DNA from: Calliphora vicina
Taxonomy: Eukaryota; Arthropoda; Insecta; Diptera; Calliphoridae
NCBI RefSeq assembly: GCF_958450345.1
Contig: NC_088781.1
Location: 78,009,797-78,073,796 of the forward strand
DNA length: 64,000 bases
Direction of reading: 5' to 3'
This document shows, piece after piece, positions 20,775 through 32,384 of this stretch. A program made the translations under genes and the position numbers. Numbering within the stretch: the stretch's first letter is position 1; each line of letters starts with the position of its first letter. The notes under the pieces were generated by a model that was given only the letters and a program-made list of their open reading frames with translations, searched no databases and had not been told where the DNA came from.

Positions 20775-21955
20775 TGTATTGTTTATATACCACAATCATA
20801 TGATTTAAGTTTTGGTGTGTTTACACAAGCATATGATTGATGTATGATCAAGCATCTTTATTAAAACTAATTAACCGTTAATCGGTTAACCGATTAATTT
20901 TAGACGGTTAACTGTTCGAATAATTTGAAATTGCCGATTTTCAAATAACAAATAAACCGATTAATTTGTGTCGATTAACCGAAAATCCTTTTTTTGCACT
21001 TAAAAAAATGCTTTTGTATTTATTTATCCGTTTCAATTCAAATACAAATTTCAAATTAAAATTATATATTTTTTGAACATCCTATAAACATGATTAGTGA
21101 GTTGTATAACAACTGACATATTTAATTTACATGTATTTGAAATTTTGTTTATATTTACATGTATAAACGAAGCTGTTAAATTAATCAAAATCTAAAACAA
21201 TCCAAAAAGGAATATTCTTTATCATGCTTTTGAGAGTTTTTTTTCCAAGAAAAGTTTTATTAATTCTAAAGAAAAAAATCGTTTAAATTATATTCTATTT
21301 ATAAAAGATTATTTCAGAAGATCTCACTAAAACCCTAAAAAAACTCACACATCGCTAATTTCCTGCAACAACGTCATAATTCAAAAAAAGTCGTTTCGAG
21401 AAAAACGTTTTTGAATATTTCATGACATTTTACTATTTCTTAAATAAATTTTCAACATATCATGCGATTTCAGAAATATAAATAGTAGATGTTAATATCT
21501 TTCTAACCTGTATTTAACCCAAATTTTTACTTATCAAATATACGAGAAAACATGAATTTTAATTTTGATGTTTACAACAAAAAAACACTCTCACACAAAA
21601 AATAATTGACTTCTTTGAAAACTGATAAAACTATATGAAAGATTATAGAACAGCGCATATTTTGTATTACTCAGTTCAAAAAACACGGAGTTATGACGTT
21701 GTTGCGCAAGTAGGCGATATGTATACAAAAATGATCTCAAATACCTTATTTGCTGTTTTTTATGTTTTTGTACACAAAATTTGTTGTTGTATTTTCAATT
21801 TAAAATTAAAATAGAAATTATTCGGTTAATCGAATAATTTTAAATTAACCGATTATTAACCGAATAAATCTAAACCTCGATTAACTATTTGCTCGATTAA
21901 CCGATTAAACCAGAAACCCGATTAATTGAATACCCTAGTGTATACATATACAACA
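20775..21955 (-). repeat. Gypsy 5' LTR with insertion
   Basis: LTR sequence at 20775-20871 and about 21938-21955 around a 1.07-kb insertion; roughly 30 bp of LTR is missing at the left junction compared with the 3' LTR. Confidence 0.85.
20872..21937. mobile_element. TTAATCGG-rich element in the Gypsy LTR
   Basis: About 1.07 kb whose two ends are dense in ACCGATTAA/TTAATCGGTT motifs in both orientations. The right end (complement CTAGGGTATTCAATTAATCG) looks like a hAT-type tip; the matching left tip seems deleted with part of the LTR. Inside is a second inverted repeat around GCAACAACGTCATAA (21366) and its complement (about 21690). No transposase ORF. Confidence 0.65.
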
Positions 21956-22003
21956 ATCACATAATCGGACATAGGTATAAAATAGGTATTTCAAAGTGTG
22001 CGA

Positions 22004-22077
22004 TCAATATTTAGTTGCATATCCTTTGTTGTCTAGGATGGCCTGAAATCGCTTTATAATCGAATTTACCAAGTTTT
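22004..22077 (-). pseudogene. Tc1-like transposase C-terminus
   Basis: Minus-strand frame ending NSIIKRFQAILDNKGYATKY then stop, matching the end of Tc1-family transposases (…RRxQAxIxxKGxxTKY). Only about 24 codons remain before a Helentron unit cuts it off. Confidence 0.75.
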
Positions 22078-22095
22078 ACCGAATTCCATTATAAA

Positions 22096-22842
22096 AACAA
22101 GTAAGAAAGTATGGTCGGTCAAGCCCGACCATATAATACCCTACACTAAGTAAAAGAGCAAAAAAATTTTTCTTTTAAAATTTCAATAATTTATATTTTT
22201 GAGTGATTTTCGGAAGTGGGGTTATATGGGAGCTATGACCAATTATGGACCGATCACCATGAAATTAGGTCGTGTGATTTATGTCTATATTAAAGTTAAC
22301 TATGTTGAATTTTGTGTGTTTACCAACATTTTTAAGCGATTTATGCACGTTAAAGTGATTTTCGGAAGCGGGTCTATATGGGAGCTATGACTAATTATGG
22401 ACCGATCGTAACAAAATTTGGTGACATGAATTTCGCGTATATAAAACTTATTTGGAGCGGAATTTGTGGAGATACATATATAAATTAAACATTTATGACC
22501 GATAAAGTCCAATTTCGGGAGGACATTCGTATGGGGGCTAGGTGAAATAGTGGACCGATTTCAGCCAGTTTCAATAGGCTTGGTCCTTGAGCCGAAAAAA
22601 TAATATGTACCAAATTTGATCGAAATATCTTCAAAATTGCGACCTGTACTCTGCGCACAAGGTTTACATGGACAGCCAGCCAACCAGACGGACGGACGGA
22701 CGGACATCGCTTAATCGACTCAGAAAGTGATTCTAAGTCGATCGGTATACTTTAAGGTGGGTGTTAGACTAATATTTTTGGGCGTTACAAACATCTGTAC
22801 AAACGCATAATACCCTCCCCACTATGGTGGTGTAGGGTATAA
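22096..22842 (+). mobile_element. mini-me/DINE-1-like Helentron unit 1
   Basis: Begins AACAAGTAAGAAAGTATGG, followed by hairpin GGTCGG/CCGACC. It has a (GACG)n/GGAC microsatellite near 22690 and the conserved block AATCGACTCAGAAAGTGATT, then ends in a hairpin built on ACCCT/AGGGT and CCAC/GTGG. This layout matches non-autonomous Helentrons (mini-me, DINE-1) of flies. It contains no coding sequence. Confidence 0.8.
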
Positions 22843-23540
22843 CAAGTAAGAAAGTAAGGTCGGTCAAGCCCGACCATATAGTACCCTACACTAAGTAAAT
22901 GTTTTTCCAAAAACATTTTTCTTTTAAAATATCAATAATTTATATTCGTGACTGATTTTCGGAAGTGTCCCTTATAGCAATGATCAGTTATGGACCGATC
23001 AACATGAAATTAGGTCGTGTGATTTATGTCTATATGAAAGTTATTTATGCACGTTAAAGTGATTTTCGGAAGCGGGTCTATATGGGAGCTATGAATTATT
23101 ATGGACTGATCGTAACAAAATTTGGTGACATGAATTTTGTATATTTAAAACTTATTTGGAGCGGAATTTGTGGAGATACATACATAAATTAAACATTTTT
23201 TACCGATAAAGTCCAATTTCGGAACGACATTTGTATGGGGGCTAGGTGAAATAATGGACCGATTTCAGCCAGTTTCAATAGGCTTGGAGCTTGGGTGGAA
23301 AAAATAATATGTACCAAATTTGATCGAAATATCTTCAAAATTGCGACCTTTACTCTGCGCACAAGGTTTACATGGACAGACAGCCAGCCAGACGGATGGA
23401 CATCGCTTAATCGACTCAGAAAGTGATTCTAAGTCGATCGGTATACTTTAAGGTGGGTGTTAGATTAACATTTTTGGGCGTTACAAACATCTGCACAAAC
23501 GCATTATACCTTCCCCACTATGGTGGTGTAGGGTATAACA
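22843..23540 (+). mobile_element. mini-me/DINE-1-like Helentron unit 2
   Basis: Head-to-tail second copy, joined directly to unit 1. About 50 bp shorter, with a contracted GGAC tract and a deletion near 23040, and otherwise similar throughout including both terminal hairpins. Confidence 0.8.
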
Positions 23541-23557
23541 GCAAAAGCCACTGTAGT

Positions 23558-23888
23558 GGGCTCTGTTATAGTTTGGGGCTGAATTAGGGATGCCAGATTC
23601 AGATACGCAAAGGACATTGGGCTTTAAAAAGCTGAACAATTAAAAAAAAACTAGACATTAAAACAAATTACCGAGAAAATGTTAATTTTGGTTTTGTGAA
23701 AATAATTTTTGTAAATATATTTTTATCCATTAGAAATTGTGTAAAAAATTTCAGAAACACCCTCAAATTCAGAAGTTATTCCAAAAAACCGTTTTCAGTG
23801 ATGTTCGTCAACATAACGAATGGGTTTAGAAAAACTAATTAAAAAAATGGATTTTATAAAAGGTTAATTCTTTGCCATTCCGAATGGT
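23558..23888. other. Unassigned sequence between Tc1 and LOA elements
   Basis: Non-coding, AT-rich. A short plus-strand frame reads GSVIVWG then stop at about 23560-23580, which resembles a Tc1 transposase motif but is too short to call. Confidence 0.4.
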
Positions 23889-24133
23889 ATGGTATTCAGG
23901 CAGCCGTCCAACACCTTAAGTTTGTTCAGCTCACTTGGGTCCAATAAACGTTCCCTTTGTGATACCTGAAAGGAGAATAGAAACAGAACGGAAGAAAAAG
24001 GAAAATAGAAGTTAAAGAAAATTGAAATCTATAGTTTGAGTCATAGTGAAGTTAACAAGAGTAGAGTGTAAAGAAAAAGAGGAGGAGGAGGAGAGGAGTT
24101 AAGAATTCAAAGAATTCGAAAAAACGAAGACCA

Positions 24134-27100
24134 TCATGGGATGGTTGCTGGGTCCCTAGGAGGTAAAGTTTGCGTGACCGGTCTTATCAACCATCCGCTT
24201 TCCCTGATAAAGGCGTCTATACACCTTAGTTCCTTTACAGATAACCCGGAAAGGGTACTGACGAATCTCTCACCTAAGAACCTAGCACGTATATCACCCA
24301 GTGCCGGGCAGTCACAAAAGAAGTGTACGATGGTTTCTTCCTCTTCCTCGTTCTGACAACTTCTAAAGAAGTCATGATGAGGTAACCCAAGTCTTGCGGC
24401 ATGAGTCCCGAAAGTGCAGTGACCAGTGATCATCGCCACCAAGTTGCTCAGACGTATTCGTTGTAATCGAAGTAGATACGACGTGCGTTTACAGTCCAAC
24501 GCAGGCCATATCATCCTCGTAGTGGTACAAGTGGGTTCATTACCCCACCTTGCTTGGGCAAGTTCGTAATACGCGTCTTGTATCAATTCCTTGCAGGTTG
24601 ATAACGGGATTCCACAGAGGAAGTGTATTTCGTCGTCTGACATCAGGGCTCCTCTTCCCGCGAAGTAATCGGCAATACAATTGCCCTCATTGTCCCTGTG
24701 TCCACGTACCCATGTGAGTACAACTGTCGCCATCTCATTTAAGGATGTCCGGCATTCCTGGACCATATTCGATGTTGTATAAACACCTACCAGGGATTTA
24801 ATTACGGATTTACTGTCAGTATATATACGGATATCTCTATCAGATACACTGTAATATCTGAGCCAGTTTGCCGCTCTTCTAATGGCCGATATTTGGGAGC
24901 CTAAAGGATATTCTTATTCCGAATTCAGGAATGTATATGCCCCCGCCCACTCTATCCCCTTTTTTCGATCCATCCGTATAGATCGATAGCCTCATTTCAT
25001 CGACAGGGAGACCATCAACAAGCTCCATACTGGATGGGATTGAGAAACCGAAATTCCTCAGGAAGAAGGGTTTGGGGGTACAGTAATCAATAAGATCAGG
25101 AAGATTTTGTAAGTTTCCTATTATGCAAGCATGTCCAAAGGACCTGAAATTCCATGCGTTGCAGGCGTTGAGCCTAAAGGCCGTGTTTAATGCCAGTTGC
25201 CTGGCCATTAGATCTACTGGAATGCAATTGAGTAGTGTAAAAATTGTCGCCGTAGTTCGCAATGCCCCTGTTATCAGGATTGCCATACGTCTCAATACCC
25301 TTTCAAAGAGTATGCGATTGGAGGCCTTATCCATTGCCTTCCACCAGACAGAGACCCCATAAAATAGTATTGGTTTAGTAACCGTATCGACTAGCCAATT
25401 CATGTTTCAGGGTCTAATACCTCATCTCGTGCCTATGGCCTTTTTGCAGATATACATAGCCGTCATGGCTTTAGCTGCTCTTGCCTCCACGTTGAGTTTC
25501 CAGGATTATTTCCTGTCAAGTATAATACCCAGGTATTTTGCATTATCTGAGAGCGACAGTTGAGTACCGCTTAGTCGGGGTAGCGTAAAGTTAGGAATCT
25601 TATTCCGTAAATAGAACAGTACAAGTTCAGTTTTACTAGTATTTACACTCAAACCACTATCGATGCACCATCGATTTAAAATTTCGAGTGCCGTCCCCAG
25701 TCTTAGTGATATCGTGCCCAGATGAATCCCTGAGACCGCCACCGCTACATCATCCGCATAGGCAACAGTCTTGTAGTTCAGGAAATCTAGTTTTCTCAGC
25801 AGACAGTTTAAGGCCAAGTTCCACAGAAGTGGAGATAGAACACCCCCCTGGGGAGTGCCTCTTTTGGCAGATCTGGAGATCGTGGTCGTTCCAATTTTAG
25901 AACGAATGATCCTATAATTCAGAAGGTACCTAACGAACCTAACTACTGATTGTTCAAGTCCTAGTGAATCCAGGGCTGATATTATGGTTGCAGATTTCAC
26001 ATTGTTAAATGCCCCTTCTATATCCAGAAAGGCGACAAGTGTGTAATTGCGGAATTCGATAGATTTCTCGATATACTCTACTAGTGAGTGAAGTGCCGTC
26101 TCAACCGATTTTCCCTTTGTATAGGCGTGTTGAGAGGAAGATAGTAAACCCTGGCCAACTGACATTCTTATATGAGTGTCAATAATTCTTTCCAGGGTTT
26201 TAAGCAAAAAGGATGATAGAATTATTGGCCTAAAGTCCTTTGCCTTGGTATGTGAAGCCTTTCCACCCTTAGGTATAAAAGTCACATTGCATTCGGTCCA
26301 GCGATTGGGTATGTAGGACCATGAGAGACAGGCTTGAAATATTGTAATCAGCCATGGTGTAACTAATTCTGCATTGGTTTGCAGGTCAGCGGGTATCAGG
26401 ACCCGGAGATTTGTATGGATCAAAGCTCCGAATGGCCCAGAGTAGCTTATCCTCGTTAATCTCAATTGAGGATGAGATTATATCATGCTGTAGGGATTCA
26501 TATGCCGTGCTAACTGGCAGGCTTCCCGGAAAGTGAGTGTCCATGAGTACTTCAACAGTCTCTTGTCCACTGGTGGTCCATTTACTGTCCTGTTTCTGGA
26601 TATAACCCTGAACGGTTGGTGATTTAGACAGAATCTTGCGCAAACGGCTGGTTTCAGAGGAGCTTTCGACGCCGCTACAAAAGTCCCTCCATGTCTTCTG
26701 TTTTGCATTTCTGACCAGATTTTTGAATTTATTCAGTGATGACTTATAAGTTGACCAGTCTCCTGATCTTTTAGCATCATTGAAGAGTTTGCGACATCTC
26801 GTCCTGGTGTCCGCTATTTCTGGTGACCACCATGGTGGTCGCTTTTTTCCTCTTTGTACAGAGGATGCACAAGTGTGCTTAGTAGCCTCATTAATGGAAT
26901 TCGTAAGTGTATCTACAGCCCTTACAATGTCCTTAATATCGTTAATTGTGGGAGGTTGGGGTAGAAGTTCAGATGGAATACGTCGATGCTCATCCCATCT
27001 TGTCCTCCTCCTATTTAAAAAGGGTTCAACCCTATCTGGTTTCCTATTGATGGAGAAAACTAAATAACGATAATCCGAGAAGGAACAGTCATTTGAAACC

Positions 27101-27546
27101 TTCCAGTCTCTGATCATGTAAGAATGGCTTGCACTGACAAGCGTGATATCAAGAACCTCTTGTCTATTTGCAACTACAAAAGTAGGTTCTGAACCTCTAT
27201 TGGTTATCACTAGATTATAATCCAATATAAAGTCTAATAGAAACTCACCTCGAGCGTTTGTATCCGAGCTTCCCCAGATAGTGTGATGGGTATTGGCATC
27301 AGCCCCTATGACCACAGGAGTCCGGGAGCGATTTGCAGCACTCATCATTTTCCTCACCAAGTTGTTAGGTGGTGGGTCGACCTGATCATGGGCCATGTAG
27401 CACGAGATGAGCCATATATTATATGACCTCGTCTCCCATACAGCGGTTACTGTATCCTCATCGCTATAATCATTAAGAATGAAGATATTAAGATAGTTTT
27501 TAGCCAATATGCAATATCTAATTTTACCTGTGCCTTTTTTGTACAA
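24134..27546 (-). pseudogene. LOA ORF2: endonuclease, RT, RNase H (frameshifted)
   Basis: Segments in at least four frames. 27546-26386: endonuclease with VVIGADANTHHTIWGSSDTN and DITLVS; the final catalytic motif reads FSDYRYLVF, Tyr in place of the usual His. 26465-25506: RT with FIPKGGKASHTKAKDFRPI, FLDIEGAFNNV (motif A), RGTPQGGVLSPLLWNL and catalytic AYADD. 25403-24879: thumb region and RNase H start IYTDGSKKGDRVGGGIY. 24880-24770: YTDSKSVIKSL. 24766-24134: VLTWVRGHRDNEGNCIAD, then the Cys/His C-terminal region (SCQNEEEEETIVHFFCDC). Frameshifts and the altered endonuclease residue show it is inactive. Confidence 0.9.
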
Positions 27547-28141
27547 AAGCTTGTACCCTTCGGTCTGCGAGGTATCTCACTTACCGGTATCACGTCCAGT
27601 TTCGCGCCGGGCCACAATTCCCGTAGGGACGCGATTGCTAACTTTAGCAATAAAGCTGAGCGGTCATTGGTACACGCTAGCAGTTTTACATGGCCTTGAT
27701 ACCAGCCAGCATCATCGTTTTGCGGGGATGGACCGGGATTCTCCTTGAGAATCTTCCAGTATACCCCCAGCATACCCTGACGGATTTTCAGCCATTTCTC
27801 CTGGGAGATAGCTCCGTCCTCAACACTCCTGTCGATAATCGCCCTTACAATTGGGTTGCGAGCAACTTCACTGTAAGGCCTTCTTACCACGCGAGCCTCT
27901 TGCTTCGGACGTTTAGTCTTCGGCTGTTGATTTTGCTGTTGAAGCAGTTCCTCCTCAGAGCGTTGCCGTTTGGGCCCAGCAGATGCGCCTTGGTTCGCTG
28001 CATCTGCGCTTGAAGGAGGATTTGAACTGTCCAGCTCAGCCAGTTGGGCCTTAGCCCAGCTAAGTTTCGACAGTTCGTCGATATTAAGCGCATCGGCCGA
28101 CTTGGATCCAAGCCGATCGATAATGTGCATGGCGGCACGCC
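27447..28141 (-). pseudogene. LOA ORF1 C-terminal part
   Basis: About 227 codons without stops. A Gln/Lys-rich segment (EEELLQQQNQQPKTKRPKQE) is followed by RRPYSEVARNPIVRAIIDRS and GWYQGHVKLLAC ... LWPGAKLDVIPVSEIPRRPKG. These match the DUF4780-type domain found in ORF1 of LOA elements; no zinc knuckle is present. The N-terminus is cut at 28141, and the frame overlaps the start of the endonuclease segment. It would be an RNA-binding structural protein in a live element. Confidence 0.8.
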
Positions 28142-28181
28142 ATGGTATTGTTATTATTTGTAGTAGTTATTGTATGAGTGG

Positions 28182-29188
28182 CAGTGTTGCCAAAACTTTA
28201 AGACCATATCCCACCATATTGCACTTAAAATAACGCCAGAAACCACTAAATCTTTAAGTAAAACCACTGATTAAAACCGCTCAATTTTTATTTAACGAGT
28301 TATCAAGCAAAACTTTTTTAAAAACAAAAATAATTAAATTTTAAATTAAAATGTGTGCCAAAAACGTTATATACTAAAATTAATTAAGATCAATGCATTA
28401 GTAATTATAATTTTGAGTATATTTCTGAGGTACCAACCAAATAATAGAAATTAATTTGCTTAAATTAATATACATATACTTTACTGTCAAAATTTCATTG
28501 ACCATCTGAGATTGCAAACAAGTTCTTAAGTTTGATTTTACTATATTAAGCTGACTAAAAACTCGCTCCACTTCCGCATTTGACCATGGTAGATAATGTA
28601 GATGTTACTGATTGTCTGGACAACATCCAAATTGTTCCAAATATGAGATAACATCTTTTTTTATTGAAATACATTATTTATTCAAAAACTAGAAGCAAAA
28701 AGTAAAAAAAATACCTTAGAATTGCTTCAACAACGATATACAAAAATGTTCAACACATCGTTGTCCTATTTATGATTCCTTTTCAGACATATTTCCATTG
28801 CTTTTGTATTTTCGTAGTTCAGTTTCAAACTATTAACCTAAATAACTATTAGGCTTAATGTAATTTTCAAAACATTCGATTTGGAGCTGTCTTTCTGTTA
28901 AGTCGTTAAGGCGCTTAGATTTTTTTAGATATGTGCAAAACACCATTTATCGATAAACCATATAAGCAACACAAAGAAAAATCGGCATACACTTAAAAAA
29001 TGTTTGAAAATTTTTATTATTTTAGTATCGCTTAAGTAAATACAATATATAAAAAAGACCTAAAAACCACCAACTGAAAATATTTTGCAGCTAGAAAAAC
29101 CACTTAGCGGTTTTTTCCGAAAATTACCCGCTAACGACGAAAAAATACCTCCAGATCTAGCTGAAAAAGCGCCGTTTTGGCAACACAG
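28182..29188 (-). mobile_element. hAT element, internally deleted (1007 bp)
   Basis: Terminal inverted repeats CAGTGTTGCCAAAAC and CTGTGTTGCCAAAAC, with a perfect 8-bp target duplication ATGAGTGG (28174-28181, 29189-29196). The empty site survives in R copy 2 near 60955. It holds the remnant of the transposase dimerisation domain. Confidence 0.93.
28480..28587 (-). pseudogene. hAT transposase C-terminal dimerisation domain
   Basis: The minus-strand frame gives WSNAEVERVFSQLNIVKSNL, the signature of the hATC domain (SNAxxERxFS), for about 36 codons with no stop. The upstream catalytic domain is missing, and no other transposase blocks were found in the 1-kb element. Confidence 0.85.
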
Positions 29189-30949
29189 ATGAGTGGATAA
29201 AAAGAGAATGAGAGTAACATATTGGTTTTCCTATGTTTCGCACAAGCAAATACTAGTAGATAAAGATGGAATACAATAAGTAACTTATTGTATGATGCAA
29301 ATAAAAACTCGTGTGTATGATTTATAGAAATTTTACCAACAAATAAGTATGTATGTCTGTTTCTTTATTTGTTTGTGAATTATAGGAGCCTAAAATGCTA
29401 TATATGAAAAAGCATACAAATTTTCCAAAGTGGGCAAGGTTTGTGGAACTTTTTAGGAGTAAATAAAGGCCTTTTTATATAAGTATTTGATATTGTTGAA
29501 AACCTTAGGACTTGAAGATTGATTGATATTTTAGTAAAATAAAATAATTTTTTTGGGACGTTATTTACCTAAAAACTTAAAAAAATATAACATGGAGAAA
29601 AATATACAATTTGAATTAATGTAAAATTTTAACGGTTAAAGATATAACAAGATTTGAAACTAATATAGACTCAATTATCCTTAAATAAACCACATTATAA
29701 TTTTTAAATTTTTTTATTTTTAAATACCGAAATTCCTAAACCGGGTAAAATGTGTTACAAAAACTAAGTTTTTTTTAGAAAAGTGCCTACTGTGACGTTA
29801 TTTACCATGTGATAGAAAAAAAAACTTTGTAGATATTTAAGAAGCATATACGGTTATACAAGTATGAAGCTTTTTCGAGGATCGGTGCTTTGCCTTTTTA
29901 GAATTTTTTACTCAAATCTAATTTTTTATTTAAATTGGCCAAGTTTGGATAGGACTTGGCGGTGTTGTGTCCGCTTAAGTGAGCCAAAATTTACTTTACA
30001 CGCTTTTTTATTATATAAAAATTTCCGGATCATATCAAAATTGTATATAGTCCCGAAGAAAATTTTTTTCTACAAAAGAAAAAAAATATATGGGTCTTTT
30101 TGGGAAAAAACTTAAAAAATACGGCACTTTTTACATGTTCCAACTTTGGATGCGTTTAACTTTTTATAGGGACAAGTTAATTGTTAGCAAGTTTTTTGTA
30201 TTTTATTTAGAATTTTATTGCCAATATACATAGGTGATATTTTAGAAAAAAAATCGCCATATCTAAAAAACCAAAAAAAAATGGAGAAAAATTAAAAATA
30301 AATAAACGTAAATAACTCTTCAACTAATGGAGATAACCTGCACATGTAAGCGTATTTTTTGTAGATCTTCTTAAGCGCTATTTATATTTTTAATTTCAGC
30401 TCATTCGGATCATAAATGGATTTTTTCCGATTTATTAAAAAAATTGAGATCCGAGGTGACCAACTTTGAGGGGCAACTCACTGGCCCCCATTAGCGCTAG
30501 GAAACTAATCAACTGCAAATCAACTCGAAAATACCTCAGCTCCAACCATGAGAAATTTTGTAGTAATATTTCCAATAGTTCCCGATATACCGAATTATTT
30601 CCAGAAATTAACGTTTCTAAACCACTGCGTGTTGTTCATTTTTAAACATAAATTTTCGCACATACACATCAACTCACCAAAGTTCACTTGTATATTTGTT
30701 TCACCTACAATATTTTATAATACTTGTAGTTACAACAGCTATTTGTGTGCAAAAAACTATAAACAACTGTTTTTGTTTTTAAGAGTATAGTGTGTATGCA
30801 AAAGCAAAACCATACAACATTAGTTATACTCATTCTCATATTTATACCCATAGTAACAGCTATGTACATGGTATACTTGTTTTGACAATACTTTAAGTTA
30901 CACTCTTGCACGTCTATATTTGTATGTCATCACTTGTTCGCTTAATGAT

Positions 30950-31082
30950 CTGCCGAATTTGTAATAAATTTAATTTTTTTTTATCCAAATGTTGACATTT
31001 ATATCTCATTACAACGATAATTACGTACACATTTCCAATGTTTTGCATTCAATTACAAAAGTTTTTATGTAGTAGCAAAATT
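30950..31082. repeat. Foldback-arm fragment
   Basis: Matches 53945-54075 of the foldback right arm, including ATATCTCATTACAACGATAA at about 31000. Confidence 0.8.
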
Positions 31083-31550
31083 TTTATTTATATAGATATT
31101 GCATCAGTTGATAACTGCTGGACCGATTTGGACAATTTTTTTTTGTTAAATGTTCGTCATAGTGCAACTTAGGTTTTTACGGAAAGAAAAATTTACCATG
31201 CCTACTTTTAGGCCCACTTTTTTCGATTTATCTAAAAACGGCTGCACCGATATGGTTAATTTTTTTTAAATGTTCGTAATAATCCAATTTAAGTTTTTAC
31301 TGAAAGAAATATTGACCACGCCTACTTTTACGCCCACTTTTTACGATTTATCGGAAAGCTGCTGCACCAATTATGCTCATTTTTGTTAAATAATCGAAGT
31401 AATCCAATTTAAGTTTTAACTAAAACAAAAATTGACAACATATGATATATCTAAAATCGCAGAACACATGGACGGATTGGGGTAATTTTTTGTTTAAATG
31501 TTCGCAATAGTGCACAAAATTATTTTACAGAAAGAAAAATTGTCGACGCC
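31083..31550. repeat. ~120-bp imperfect tandem repeats
   Basis: Four degenerate units, each with a version of GCTGCACCGAT, TTTGTTAAATGTTCG and CACGCCTACTTTTA. Such CACGCC-type repeats often lie next to Helitron sequence in flies, and Helitron coding follows here. Confidence 0.7.
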
Positions 31551-32300
31551 AACTTATCAAATACATCTGCAAATATGTTACCAAAGGCAATGACTTGGCT
31601 AGTTAGTGCGGAGAATTCCAACGATGAAGTCAATCAACTTCAAATTGGCCGCTATGTTAGCAGTAACGAAGCAATTTGGCGCATTTTTCATTTGCCATCA
31701 TGAAAGACATCCAACAGTTGTTCATTAGCCGTACATCTGAAAAATGGATTACAGCGAGTTGATCGAACGCCACCTACAACATTGACCAGATGTTTAAAAA
31801 TGTGCCCGAACGCAGCTATACTCCGAAATGCCAAGATATTACTTGGAATCATTCGACAAAGAAATTTCATCGGCGGAAACAAGGAAATCCAGTTCCAGGT
31901 TTCCCCCATTTATTTTTATACGACGCATTAGGTCTCATTTACACAGCCCATCCAAGAAACGATGAGTGTTTCTATTTTCGTTTGATATAGTCAACGTTCG
32001 TGGAACAACATCATTCCGAGATTTACGAACTATAAATGTTTAATTGTGTAACGTATAGAGAAGCGTGTCGACGCATGCGATTGTTAGATAATGACACTCA
32101 TTGGAAATACTACCTCGGAGATGCAGTGCTTTCGTCAAATGCTCTTCAAATACATCTCAACATATGGGAAGCATGTTGAGATAAACCGACTGATTTGTGA
32201 AGTATGTACAATAGAGTGCTCCAAAAAAATAAAATTGCGAATTTTGACCGTCCCCCCTCTAGAATTGTTCTATGTATTGTAGAAACACGTTGTGTAAAAT
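31551..32300 (+). pseudogene. Helitron Rep/helicase fragment 1
   Basis: Frame-hopping plus-strand remains of the Helitron helicase: KYICKYVTKGNDLA, DEVNQLQIGRYVSSNEAIWR, then DITWNHSTKKFHRRKQGNPV, DALGLIYTAHPRNDECFYFR, TYREACRRMRLL and DTHWKYYLGDA. These follow the order seen between the Rep domain and the PIF1-like helicase. Several stops and frameshifts are present. Fragment 2 at 33285 continues the protein after a foldback arm interrupts it. Confidence 0.85.
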
Positions 32301-32384
32301 ATTAGGATGATAGGATAACGTTAACTGGTGGCGCAACGACGCTGAAATTTTGAGGTGCATTTACATATTTTCAGTTTTTGTAAA

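Larger units (their letters stand above)
15985..21955 (-). mobile_element. Ty3/Gypsy LTR element (decayed, four nested insertions)
   Basis: The LTRs at 15985-16140 and 20775-21955 begin TGT and end ACA; a perfect target duplication ATCAC (15980-15984, 21956-21960) flanks them. A polypurine tract lies inside the left LTR and a primer-binding site inside the right. The minus-strand gag-pol is broken by frameshifts, an internal deletion in integrase and insertions at 17989, 18315, 18755 and 20872. No env is seen. The order gag, protease, RT, RNase H, integrase is that of Gypsy. Confidence 0.93.
11170..23555 (-). mobile_element. Tc1-like element, split by nested insertions
   Basis: Pieces at 11170-11290, 15901-15984, 21961-22095 and about 23541-23555 read as one minus-strand Tc1-like element once the nested MITE/BEL, Gypsy and Helentron units are removed. 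The left end is TA-CAGTGGCTCCAACG; the right end is AGCCACTG-TA. The transposase C-terminus (22004-22077) points toward the left end, as expected. Most of the transposase is missing. The right end matches the left over only about 8-10 bp, so that boundary is tentative. Confidence 0.5.
23897..28141 (-). mobile_element. LOA-clade LINE with RNase H (decayed)
   Basis: Minus-strand non-LTR element: ORF1 remains, endonuclease, RT, RNase H, then a 3' region without a long A tail. ATGGTATT on both sides (23889-23896, 28142-28149) is a candidate 8-bp target duplication. The 5' end is truncated within ORF1. The domain set (DUF4780-like ORF1, RNase H after RT) fits LOA/Bilbo-type elements. Confidence 0.85.
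28142..30918 (+). repeat. Repeat R, copy 1
   Basis: About 1.77 kb of non-coding repeat (28142-28181 plus 29189-30918) matching the reverse complement of 55166-56300 plus 60623-60983. This copy holds a hAT insertion, whose empty site is seen in copy 2. It also contains about 350 bp (30290-30640) missing from copy 2. No terminal repeats or coding region define its class. Confidence 0.88.

Noticed and set aside
22199..22512. Short frames in the Helentron units
   Set aside because: They repeat in the second unit with changes and read non-coding repeat.
23556..23580. GSVIVWG as a Tc1 transposase remnant
   Set aside because: Seven residues before a stop, opposite strand to the neighbouring Tc1 fragment, no other motif.
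24141..28233. Several 70-107-codon plus-strand frames
   Set aside because: All are antisense to the LOA LINE coding region, which has clear domain motifs.
29864..30115. 83-codon frame in repeat R
   Set aside because: Broken by indels in the second copy at 55.7-55.9 kb; no domain.
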